A program made the position numbers and the translations under genes. From contig VXOJ01000025.1 of assembly GCA_009840115.1 (NCBI GenBank), positions 1 through 35,602 of the forward strand: a DNA stretch of 35,602 bases. Reading direction: 5' to 3'. The DNA comes from Gemmatimonadales bacterium (GTDB lineage Bacteria; Gemmatimonadota; Gemmatimonadetes; Palauibacterales; Palauibacteraceae). This document shows positions 9,001-16,590 of the stretch, one piece after another. The notes under the pieces are model-generated. The model was not told the origin of the DNA. It did no database searches and saw only the letters and a list, made by a program, of their open reading frames with translations. The first letter of the stretch is position 1. Every line of letters begins with the position of its first letter.

Positions 9001-12000
9001 ATGAGCCGATGGCACCGTCTCCACCGCTCCGGACCGAAGGCCGCCGCCTCCCCGTGCAGGAGGAGAAGTTCCGCGATCGCGGGACGCAGCAGCCCGGCGT
9101 CCATCTTCGGCTCGGACTCCGCGGCGAGATCCAGGCTATCGAACCGGAGGGCCGCTTCGTGGTGATGGAACGCGTCGTAGTGGGTCCGCGCAGCTTCTTC
9201 GCTGTCGCCAATGAGCCAGAACTCGGTTTGCGACCCGGCGCTCGCGAGGCGCGGCAGGCAGTCCCCGAGGAGAGTGTCTTCGGGATCTCGCAGACCGGCC
9301 AGCTCCACGACGCGGCAGGCGTAGCGCTCTCCGGGATCCCCCCGTTCCAGGGCCGCGATCAGGCCTGCAGCGGTGAGTTCTTCGTCGGCGAGATCGGCGA
9401 AGCAATCCGGAGCCGGAGGCACGAACCTGGGCTGCCACCGCACGACGTGCTTGCTATGCGGCAGATCCGCCCAGCGCGGATCGCTGTGGAAGGATGTGTA
9501 GTTTCCGATCTGCGCGAACAGCCGACCGGTCTCCCGGTCGTAGAAGCCGATGCCTCCGAGTGACTTCTCGCCGAGTTCCACGACAATCTGGCCTCGCTCG
9601 TCGACCTGCGACAACTCGTAGGTGCCCTTCGTGATGTGGCACGTGATGCGCGAGGAAGTCGGTGGACGGAGGAACGTGACGTGCTCCGCCCGAAGCGGGA
9701 TGGCGAAGAGGTCGGGGATCCGCATCAGATGGCGCAGGAAGATCTGCAGTCCGCCGTCGCCCAACCCCGGGTAGAGGACGTATCCCTCCTCCTGAGCCGC
9801 GGCCCATGCCTCTTCGTCGACTTCCACGTCGAACAGCCATTGCCCTGAGCCGGTATCGGCCTGGATGCCCTGGATGTTTCGGAAGGCGGGGCCGTACTGG
9901 AAGGCATCTCCCAGCACAGCCTCGACCTGATCGTAGAACTCGTCGCCATCCATCTTGTGCACGGGATCGAAACCGGACGCCCGGATGTCGGCCAGGCTCG
10001 CGGGCGCATCCGGCGAATGCTCGTCGTCCACTCGCCGCACCTTGCCCCGGCAGTGCAGCGTGCTCTCGGCATCGATCTCGTACGGCCGGGAAGAGATGGT
10101 GAACGTGAACTCGTCCGGAACGTCGGACGCCGGATACAGAGTCGTCTGCAGCCGGACCGGCGTCCTGTCGATGCGGCAGGGCTGGAGGAACTCGAGGATC
10201 TCGATGACGACCGGTACTCCCTCCAGCGCCTCCAGGATCAGCTCGATGTAGCCGGCAGCCGGGATGATGGGCGTGCGATGAACGCGGTGATCGGCCAGCC
10301 ACGGGAAGTCCGCCTCCGAGAGTCGCGCCTCGAAGCGCAGGTGGTCACTCGGCACCCTGCGACCCACCAATGGGCCGTGGGAATACGGACCCTGCTTAAC
10401 GAACATCTCGTCGTCGCACATGATGTTCATCAACACGTCCTCCTCCCTCGGATGACCCGGGAGGCGATGGACGATGGGTTCCGGCCGCGGATACTGGGCG
10501 GCAAAATCGAGTTCGACGCCGGCCCGGAAGAGGGCGCCGAGCGACTCCTGGAAGCGCAGGCAGGTGTCCTCGTCCCGCATGAGCGTCGGAACGCAGGCGG
10601 GAACCGGAGCGGGCCCCTCGAGGCATTGGGCGATGAGGGGCTGCAGGGCGCCGTGGGGCGCGACCTCGAGCACCACATCGGGGCGGTACTCCCGCCGGAC
10701 CGTTTCCATCGCGGCGGCGAACCGCACGGGCTGGCGGATGTTCGACCACCAGTACGCGCTGTCCAGCCGGCGCGTCGTCTCTCCGGTCACCGACGACACC
10801 ATCGGCACGTCGGCGTCGAAGGCGCCATCATCCAGGAAGTCGAGGACCTTCATCACATTGTCATGGAGCGGATCCATGGCGCTGGAATGAAAGGCGATGT
10901 TGCCGGGAATCAGCCGGTTCTGCAGGCCGCGGCGGTCGAGTTCGGCCATGAGGGGGCGCAGGGCCGCCTCCTTCCCGCAGAGCACCGTGTTCGCCGGCGA
11001 GTTCTCGCACGCGATCTCGACGTCCCCCGGCCGCTCGCCCTTGCGCCCCGTCTGGACGCCCGACTCGACCAGGAATCCCTCCGCTCCGGGACGGTCGAGG
11101 CCGACGGCCAGCATGCGTCCCGAACCGGCGACGCGCTGCTGCTGGGTGGCCCGGTGGTACACGAGGCGGGTCGCGTCGGCCAGCGACAGCGCGCCGCTCG
11201 CGTACGCGGCGGCGACCTCGCCGGAGCTGTGGCCGACGACGCAGTCCGCATGGACCCCCCATGTCTTCAACAACTCCACGAGGGCGCACTGCAGCATGAA
11301 GATGGCGGGCTGGGCGAGCTGGACTTCGTTCAGCTCCTCCTGGCCGGCCGAGAAGCAGGCTTCTCTCAGCGACGTGTCGGAGTACCGTCGCCACTCCTCC
11401 TCGATGGCGTCGACTATTCTCCGAAAGACGGGGTCGGCCTCGTACAGGGCCTTCCCGCATCCGGCCCATTGCGTGCCCTGACCCGAGAACACCATCGCGA
11501 CCCGGCCGCCACGATCCTCCGCGGTGGCGACCGGCGCGGGATCGTCGACGAAGGCGTCGAGGGCCGCCGCGAGTTCGGCGCGGTCGCGGACGGCGAAGGA
11601 GGTCCGTACCGGGAAGTGCGTCCGGCGGCGGCAGAGGTTCCCGACGAGCGTCTGGAAGTCCGTCTCCGGCTCGTCCAGTTCGTCGAGGGTTTCCCGCAGC
11701 CGCCGGGCGCTCTCCGTCAGAGCCCCCGCGCTGCGGGCCGACAGGGGCACCATGAAGCCGCCCGCGGGGGCGGCCGGAATCGACCACATCATGGGCCGCT
11801 CCGGCCGGTATTCCCGCACAACGCAGTGGCCGTTGGCGCCGCCGAAGCCGAACGAGTTGATTCCGACCACGACCGGACGATCGGGGAAATCCTCGCACGC
11901 GGTCTGCACCTGCATGGGGCAGCTGTCGAAATCGATCTCCGCATTCGGCACGAGGAAATTCCTGGAGATGGGCGCGAAGGTCCGCCGCTCCATCATCAGC

Positions 12001-13133
12001 AGCACCTTGAGCAGCGCGGCGTGGAAGGCCGCCGCCTCCATGTGACCCACGTTGCTCTTGACGCTGGCAATGCGAAGCGGCGTCTCGCGCTCGAAGCCGC
12101 CGAACGCCTCGCCGATCGCGTTCCCTTCGATGCGGTCTCCGACCACGGTGCCCGTCGCGTGCGCCTCGATGTAGTCGAAATCGCCTGGCGAGATGCCCGC
12201 TCGCGCGGCGGCCGTGCGCATCAGTTCGACCTGCGCGTGACGCGTTGGGGCAGTGATGTAGCGGCCTTGCGCGAGTCCCGAGCTTCCGTCGGCGGCACCG
12301 GCCGCGTTCACGGCGGTCGCATCCACCAGCGCGTGGATGCGATCTCCATCTCTCTCGGCAGCCGCCAACGGCTTCAGGGCGAAGATGAATGCCCCCTCCG
12401 AGCGGATGTACCCGTTCGCGTCGGCGTCGAAGGAATGGCACTTGCCATCCGGGCTGATGACGCCGAGCGCATTGAAGGACGCACTGAGCCTGGCCGTCCC
12501 GAGATAGTTGACCGACCCGACGATGGCCTGCTCGCAGTCGCCGCTGCGCAGGGCCGTCATCGCCGCGTGCATGGCGGTGAGACTTGCCGAACACGCGGTG
12601 CAGTAGGTCGTGGACGGTCCCATGAGGTTGAAGTGGTACGAGATCCGGTTGGCGAGCATGGCGAGGCTGATGCTCGTCACATCGAAGGGGCCGGCGCCGG
12701 TCATCGGACGCCAACTCGCCACGGCGGGGACCTGCGCGCCCACGAAGACGCCGGTCGGACTGTTGCGCAGTTCCTGCAGACCCCATCCGACGCGCTCGAA
12801 GGTCTCCCAGGCGCATGTGAGCAGCATCCGGACCTGCCCGTCGGCCATCGACGCCTCGCCGTAGGACATCCCGAACAGGCGACGATCGAACTTCAGCTCG
12901 ATGTCGTCCCGGATCAGGCCCTCCCAGGCGCTGGCGAAACGTCCGGGGCCGGAGAAGCCACCGATCGGCCGGTAGCCCCGTCCGTAGCGTTCGGTGACGG
13001 GTTCCTGAACGATTTCGCGCTCGGCGAGGAGCCGCCAGAAGTCGTCATCCGTATGGATGCCGCCCGGCATGCGGTGGCTGTAGCCGACGATTGCGATAGG
13101 ATCGCCGGATGTACCTGCGACGGAAGTCACCAT
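6087..13133 (-). CDS. swfA: SwfA: single-module fully reducing type I polyketide/fatty-acid synthase
   Basis: A 2348-residue synthase with KS (about 11-440; Cys181 in 'TACSAS', His325, His364), AT (545-840; Ser636 in 'GHSSG', His749 in 'IAFH', suggesting malonyl-CoA), DH (915-1215; His949, Asp1126), a degenerate methyltransferase-like region (about 1240-1395), ER (1618-1930; 'HSAMGGVGQ'), KR (from about 1945; 'TGGLGGFG', Tyr near 2112) and ACP (attachment Ser near 2262 in 'GLTSIS', where DS is usual). The DH motif HxxxGxxxxP has Arg for Gly. There is no thioesterase, which fits release by SwfB encoded next. A full reductive loop in one module implies iterative synthesis of a saturated chain, as in FAS or Mas-type PKS. 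Start is the ATG at 13133 with GGAG upstream. Chain length and starter are unknown. Confidence 0.92.
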   Translation of the reverse strand: MVTSVAGTSGDPIAIVGYSHRMPGGIHTDDDFWRLLAEREIVQEPVTERYGRGYRPIGGFSGPGRFASAWEGLIRDDIELKFDRRLFGMSYGEASMADGQVRMLLTCAWETFERVGWGLQELRNSPTGVFVGAQVPAVASWRPMTGAGPFDVTSISLAMLANRISYHFNLMGPSTTYCTACSASLTAMHAAMTALRSGDCEQAIVGSVNYLGTARLSASFNALGVISPDGKCHSFDADANGYIRSEGAFIFALKPLAAAERDGDRIHALVDATAVNAAGAADGSSGLAQGRYITAPTRHAQVELMRTAAARAGISPGDFDYIEAHATGTVVGDRIEGNAIGEAFGGFERETPLRIASVKSNVGHMEAAAFHAALLKVLLMMERRTFAPISRNFLVPNAEIDFDSCPMQVQTACEDFPDRPVVVGINSFGFGGANGHCVVREYRPERPMMWSIPAAPAGGFMVPLSARSAGALTESARRLRETLDELDEPETDFQTLVGNLCRRRTHFPVRTSFAVRDRAELAAALDAFVDDPAPVATAEDRGGRVAMVFSGQGTQWAGCGKALYEADPVFRRIVDAIEEEWRRYSDTSLREACFSAGQEELNEVQLAQPAIFMLQCALVELLKTWGVHADCVVGHSSGEVAAAYASGALSLADATRLVYHRATQQQRVAGSGRMLAVGLDRPGAEGFLVESGVQTGRKGERPGDVEIACENSPANTVLCGKEAALRPLMAELDRRGLQNRLIPGNIAFHSSAMDPLHDNVMKVLDFLDDGAFDADVPMVSSVTGETTRRLDSAYWWSNIRQPVRFAAAMETVRREYRPDVVLEVAPHGALQPLIAQCLEGPAPVPACVPTLMRDEDTCLRFQESLGALFRAGVELDFAAQYPRPEPIVHRLPGHPREEDVLMNIMCDDEMFVKQGPYSHGPLVGRRVPSDHLRFEARLSEADFPWLADHRVHRTPIIPAAGYIELILEALEGVPVVIEILEFLQPCRIDRTPVRLQTTLYPASDVPDEFTFTISSRPYEIDAESTLHCRGKVRRVDDEHSPDAPASLADIRASGFDPVHKMDGDEFYDQVEAVLGDAFQYGPAFRNIQGIQADTGSGQWLFDVEVDEEAWAAAQEEGYVLYPGLGDGGLQIFLRHLMRIPDLFAIPLRAEHVTFLRPPTSSRITCHITKGTYELSQVDERGQIVVELGEKSLGGIGFYDRETGRLFAQIGNYTSFHSDPRWADLPHSKHVVRWQPRFVPPAPDCFADLADEELTAAGLIAALERGDPGERYACRVVELAGLRDPEDTLLGDCLPRLASAGSQTEFWLIGDSEEAARTHYDAFHHHEAALRFDSLDLAAESEPKMDAGLLRPAIAELLLLHGEAAAFGPERWRRCHRLMVPGGLALVAHDEGDVIDAGPGWTTLRAAERSTLLQAPHERADFTSPTRTPGQRWVLGEGDTEASAWAARFDPSETHRVPDTVLAAGDFESLETWPGAADLESIEFFCGSDPEDPTGERAASRLIAFLQALISYRIEYASRPCRLTVVTRDAAFEVDDPRGSALWGAIRSIALELMGEGTTLDLRLVDMHEPSDLETLARLDGCDLRERELAIREQRLWAPRIVSIRDRFPVVPAGEDPAYRLRLDNPGQVSGLQMKTCELPPPGPDEVEIEVAAAALNFRDIMVTLGLLPALAYERSGLGHEVGIEASGVVRRVGRGVERIGVGDEVAFIKGGCIANRVVVDQYKVFRKPAGISLEDAAASLSVYVTAYYSLVHLARLRKGQRVLIHSAMGGVGQAAIALAKHVGADIYATAGSESKRDRLLELGVLGAFDSHSHDWYDDLMEATGGEGVDVVLNSLAGRHIALCLEALRPAGWHCEIGKVDVYADNALSLRVFRKNLRFAAIDVDRLLLDDPFLSHELSRACLDLLDQGAVPPLPLTVFPYADYDKALRLMTKGEHEGKLVLTAPPEPRDPGFPVADFRPFLDPEATYLVTGGLGGFGLRLLPYLVAAGARHLTLLDRDPERRRTAEWVRRSSALWKLSEPCELDIVQGDVQSEEDVRRCVTGMERPLKGVFHLAGTLEDRILVDVTPESLDTVFAPKARGALNLHRATAECPLDHFVLFSSVASTFGNAGQINYSAASAFLDGLAACRRRRGLPALAYNLAAVAEVGMASRNLHVMRVLRATGMSPVSSNFAVANLDYAMRTMREADHLVTALFTRAPWNVDSPDYTRNGRLIRNQDGFAADVESQLTLDGVAAQISAKVAELCGHTEGGVEEPLASFGLTSISVAELGAFIQMQFNHQVSALELMTTASTLSLAQAIVHGERSDGEAQPEVETERTTDTARDFTQRVRRRSIFANAPEAYFPNGVGT

Positions 13134-13336
13134 GGTCTCCGCTCGGCGGGCGTCCGCGAGCGCCGCGACGCCGGGCCGTTCTCTGTCTTGAGGCTGCTTT
13201 CGAGCGCTCCCGGAATGGTCGACGCAACGTTAGCGAGGCGTCTACCGGCCAGCAAACGTCCCCGGCGCGCGCTCCGTTCGACTCGTTCTGCTACGTTGAA
13301 GGCGGCCAGACAACACCGAATCCTCATCGGAGAACG
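13134..13336. promoter_or_regulatory. Divergent intergenic region driving swfA (minus) and the SDR gene (plus)
   Basis: This 203-base gap is one of the largest in the window and must hold the promoters of swfAB and of the plus-strand reductase. On the minus strand TTGCTG (13250-13255) and TAACGT (13227-13232) are 17 bases apart, a weak sigma70-like pair about 95 bases before the swfA start. No clear plus-strand promoter was found. The SDR gene has GGAGAACG just before its ATG. Confidence 0.3.
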
Positions 13337-14419
13337 ATGCTCGACCGCACGGTGCTCGACCCGACGGTGCGACCCGGTGGGCCGGCCCTCGTCACGGGCG
13401 CCAACGGCTACATCGCGTCGTGGCTCGTGAAGCGGCTCCTGGAACGCGGCCTCGATGTCCACGGCACGGTGCGTGATCCCCGGGACCCCGCGAAGACCGG
13501 GCACCTGCGGGCGATCGCCCGGGACTGTCCCGGCACGCTGTCGCTGTTCCGCGCCGACCTCCTCGACCCGGACGGGTTCGACCGGGCGATGGAGGGCTGC
13601 GGGCTGGTCTTCCATACGGCGTCCCCGCTCATCGTGCGCGAAGTCGACGATCCCGGGCGCGATGTGATCGAGCCGGCCACACGCGGCACCCGCCACGTGC
13701 TTGAAACCGCCAACCGGACGCCTTCGGTCCGGCGCGTCGTCCTGACCTCCAGCATCGTCGCCATCTACGGGGATGCGGTCGATCTGGAGGAAATCGAGGC
13801 GGATCGGTTCGACGAGAACCACTGGAACACGACGAGCCACGAGGGCCACCAGCCCTACTCCTACTCCAAGACCCTGTCGGAACAGCTCGCCTGGAGGATG
13901 GCGGACGCACAGGCCCGGTGGGATCTGGTGGCCGTGAATCCCGGGCTGGTGCTCGGTCCCGGCCTCAGCCGGCACACGAACGCGGAAGGCGTCCTTATCA
14001 TGCGCGATCTGGGGAACGGCTCCCACGGCTTCGGCGCCGCCCAGCTGGACTTTGCCATCGTCGATGTGCGCGATGTCGCGGAAGGCCACCTGCGGGCGGC
14101 TCTCATGCCGGAGGCCGCGGGACGGTACGTCCTGGTCGGCGAGACGCTCAGCCTCATCAAGATGGCCGACGTGTTGCGGGCCCGTTTCGGCGACGGCTTC
14201 CCGTTGCCCCGCCGCACCGTGTCCAAACGGGCGACGGTCATGTACGCACCGCGAATCGGGATCACCCACGCGGTAGCGAAGCGCAACGTCGGGTATCCGC
14301 TGAAGTTCGACAACCGGCGCGCCAGAACGGACCTGGGTCTGCGTTTCCGTCCGGCCGCGGAATCGGTCGTGGAGCACTTTCAGCAACTGCTGGACGACGG
14401 CCTGGTCCGCTCCAGGTAG
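13337..14419 (+). CDS. NAD-dependent epimerase/dehydratase-type SDR, dihydroflavonol-4-reductase-like
   Basis: A 360-residue extended short-chain dehydrogenase. The cofactor loop 'TGANGYIAS' (residues 20-28), the Ser138/Ser139 pair, and the catalytic Tyr174/Lys178 ('YSYSK') are intact. The wording around the cofactor loop and the C-terminal tail resemble dihydroflavonol reductases and 3-beta-hydroxysteroid-type SDRs, which reduce ketones or oxidise alcohols on lipophilic substrates. It lies on the opposite strand between swfA and swfC and ends 13 bases from the swfC stop, so it may be a tailoring enzyme of the same pathway, for example acting on an alcohol or keto group of the chain. Its substrate is not recognisable. 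Start ATG has a GGAGAACG Shine-Dalgarno. Confidence 0.85.
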   Translation: MLDRTVLDPTVRPGGPALVTGANGYIASWLVKRLLERGLDVHGTVRDPRDPAKTGHLRAIARDCPGTLSLFRADLLDPDGFDRAMEGCGLVFHTASPLIVREVDDPGRDVIEPATRGTRHVLETANRTPSVRRVVLTSSIVAIYGDAVDLEEIEADRFDENHWNTTSHEGHQPYSYSKTLSEQLAWRMADAQARWDLVAVNPGLVLGPGLSRHTNAEGVLIMRDLGNGSHGFGAAQLDFAIVDVRDVAEGHLRAALMPEAAGRYVLVGETLSLIKMADVLRARFGDGFPLPRRTVSKRATVMYAPRIGITHAVAKRNVGYPLKFDNRRARTDLGLRFRPAAESVVEHFQQLLDDGLVRSR

Positions 14420-14432
14420 GGCTCGACGCCTC

Positions 14433-16205
14433 TCAGGAGTGTGCCGTGGGTCCCAGGACCGGCAGTGCGGCCTTCGCCGACACGGAGGGTGGCGGCTCCG
14501 CACTCAACGCAAGCTCGAAGGCGGCCAGAGCCTCGCCGACACCGTCTCCGGCGAACCGGAACTCATCGGGGATGGCGTTCCGGTGCGCCTCCGCACGTTG
14601 GAGGGCCTTGCGTCTGAAATCGTCCCGCGAGCCCGAGGTTGAACCGGAACCCCATCCAGCGTCATGGAACGCTGCCGACTCCGCCTTCAAGTGCTCCTTG
14701 AAGCTTCGGAGAACGGTCTGCTGACGCGTGAACTTCTCGCAGTGATGGCCGACGGCGGCCAGACGCAGGGCCAGCGGCAGGAACAGCGGGTGGCCCTTTG
14801 AGACCTTGCCGATGTAGCGCGTAAACGCCGGCAACTGCTCGGGCGTCAGGCGCCGGCGGATTCCCATGATGCCCGCATAGAGGACGTGACGGTTCACGGG
14901 CTTGTGGAGGTGCGGTACGGGCCTGAGGTGCTCCAGCAGAGTAAGGCAGCGGTCGAAGTAGTTCTCCAGCGTCGAATCGTAGATGGTCCCGATGACCCGG
15001 AGATACCCTTCGACCAACGTCCCAGGATCCATCTGCGGCTTGAAGTTCAGGGCGGTGTCATCGATTTCGACGGGCTTGTCCAACAATCGATTCTCGCGCT
15101 CCAGCCGGGTCCACAGGTTCGTTCCCTTGAGCGCGGTAAGCAGCCCGATCAGCGCCATCGGAATCCCGGTTTCCTGAATGAAGTCGATCTGGGCATCGAA
15201 GGCGTCGTCATCGTCGTCGTCGAGCCCGAGGATGAAGCCGCCCAGCACCTGCATCCCCTTCTCCTGTATGTTGCGCACCGCCTTGAACAGGTAGTGGTCA
15301 TCGCGCATGTCGATGTTCTGCGGCTTCTTCATCTTCTTGAGCGCCTTCGGGTTGGGCGTCTCAATGCCCAGAAAGACGGCGTCGAAGCCGGCCTCGATCA
15401 TCACATCCATCAAGTCGTCCATCCGGACGAGATTGACGCTTGCCTCCGTGAACAGGGAGAAGGGGTGGTCGCGCTCCCTTTGCCATTCGGCGATCGCGGG
15501 CAGGAGCTTCTTCGCCTCGCGCTTGTTACCGATGAAGTTGTCGTCAACGAGAAAGAGAGGCCCCCGCCATCCCAGTTCATACAGATGGTCGAACTCGGCC
15601 ACCATCTGTTCGGGCGATTTCGTTCGGGACACACGGCCGTACAGCTTCGTGATGTCGCAGAACTCGCAATCGAAGGGGCATCCCCGCGAGAACTGCAGAC
15701 ACATCGAGTAGTAGTCGCTCAAGTCGATGAGGTCGAACCGGGGCAGCGGAGCGAGCGTCACATCCGGCCTTCTCGAGGCGCGATAGACGGTCCGTGCCGT
15801 GCCGTTTTCCAAGTCGCGAAGGAAGCTCGGAAAGGTCTCCTCGACCTCATCGAGCACGAAATGGTCGACGCCCGCCATCTCCTCGTGAAAGGTGGTGGGA
15901 TGCGGCCCGCCGGCGATGACGGGAACCTGCGCGCGGTTGCACCGCTCCACGACCTGCTCCAGCGAGGGACGTTGCGGGATCATGCTCGACGTGAAAGCCA
16001 GATCCGCCCACTCGAGGTCGGCATCTTCCAGCGAAGTCACGTTGAGATCGACCACGCGCAGGTTGTACCGCGACGGGAACATCGCGGCGACGGTGAGCAG
16101 GCCGAGAGGAGGAAAGGCCGCCCTGATGCCCATGAGATCCAGGGCATAGTTGTTGCCCCAGTACGTGGGCGGATGCCTGGGATAGAGCAGCAGGGCATTG
16201 GGCAT
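14433..16205 (-). CDS. swfC: SwfC: B12-binding-domain radical SAM protein
   Basis: A 590-residue protein with an N-terminal cobalamin-binding Rossmann domain (about 1-140; 'PPLGLLTVAAMFP', 'VIAGGPHPT'), a radical SAM barrel with the [4Fe-4S] motif C176xxxC180xxC183, an 'LGIETPN' strand near 295, and a C-terminal region resembling DUF4070, as in the hopanoid methylase HpnP. The last 80 residues are a poorly conserved Ala/Ser-rich tail. Class B radical SAM methylases add methyl groups to unreactive carbons, so methyl branching of the SwfA chain is a reasonable guess; SwfA's own methyltransferase region looks dead. ATG at 16205 follows GGAGTAGG. It is 40 bases downstream of orf91 and probably co-transcribed with it. 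It corresponds to SwfC of the described swf clusters by architecture. Confidence 0.88.
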   Translation of the reverse strand: MPNALLLYPRHPPTYWGNNYALDLMGIRAAFPPLGLLTVAAMFPSRYNLRVVDLNVTSLEDADLEWADLAFTSSMIPQRPSLEQVVERCNRAQVPVIAGGPHPTTFHEEMAGVDHFVLDEVEETFPSFLRDLENGTARTVYRASRRPDVTLAPLPRFDLIDLSDYYSMCLQFSRGCPFDCEFCDITKLYGRVSRTKSPEQMVAEFDHLYELGWRGPLFLVDDNFIGNKREAKKLLPAIAEWQRERDHPFSLFTEASVNLVRMDDLMDVMIEAGFDAVFLGIETPNPKALKKMKKPQNIDMRDDHYLFKAVRNIQEKGMQVLGGFILGLDDDDDDAFDAQIDFIQETGIPMALIGLLTALKGTNLWTRLERENRLLDKPVEIDDTALNFKPQMDPGTLVEGYLRVIGTIYDSTLENYFDRCLTLLEHLRPVPHLHKPVNRHVLYAGIMGIRRRLTPEQLPAFTRYIGKVSKGHPLFLPLALRLAAVGHHCEKFTRQQTVLRSFKEHLKAESAAFHDAGWGSGSTSGSRDDFRRKALQRAEAHRNAIPDEFRFAGDGVGEALAAFELALSAEPPPSVSAKAALPVLGPTAHS

Positions 16206-16245
16206 GTTGACCTACTCCGGCCGCCAGCCAGTCATTCCATGCGAA

Positions 16246-16521
16246 TCAGGAGCCTTCGACGGAGTCCTTCACCACGCTGTCAGCGGCGTCGAACAGCTTC
16301 TTGCGCCATTCCTTCCGCCGGTTCCGGAACGCCTTCACCATCTCCCACAGCGCGTCGCGGACCCGCTCCACCGCTTCCTCCCGCGCCTCGTCGGACAGCG
16401 TCGTGCCGGTCGTGAACTCGTACTTCTCGATCGCGAAGTCGGCGATGTCCAGGATGTTGTCTCCGACGATGCCGAAATCGACCGCGTTCCTCATGGCTGG
16501 GGCCGGTCGTGGATCGCTCAT
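16246..16521 (-). CDS. Small helical protein of unknown function (91 residues), upstream of swfC
   Basis: I do not recognise a family. The protein is soluble, charged and predicted to be mostly helical: residues 12-36 read 'DFGIVGDNILDIADFAIEKY' with following 'TTGTTLSDEAREEAVERV', then a basic stretch near 66-74 ('NRRKEWRKK') and an acidic C-terminus. There is no signal peptide, membrane segment or cysteine motif. It sits 69 bases after the permease gene and 40 bases before swfC on the same strand, so it likely belongs to the sulfate-activation/swf transcript. The ATG at 16521 has GAGG and GAGCGG upstream. Coding is supported by sensible amino-acid composition and by filling the gap exactly. 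A scaffold or regulatory role is only speculation. Confidence 0.7.
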   Translation of the reverse strand: MSDPRPAPAMRNAVDFGIVGDNILDIADFAIEKYEFTTGTTLSDEAREEAVERVRDALWEMVKAFRNRRKEWRKKLFDAADSVVKDSVEGS

Positions 16522-16590
16522 CCGCTCTATCCTCGTGGAATGGGTTGCCGGGGATTGCTCCTGCCACAGAATGAATGGCCGTGGGCGGAT

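Noticed and set aside
8940..9420. An active C-methyltransferase domain in SwfA
   Set aside because: The glycine-rich SAM-binding motif is not preserved.
3709..13430. Very long open frames on the plus strand opposite swfB and swfA (for example 3709-6114, 6075-8621, 9957-13430)
   Set aside because: They are antisense to clear PKS, reductase and sulfotransferase domains, have Arg/His/Gly-rich composition without recognisable motifs, and arise from the high GC content.
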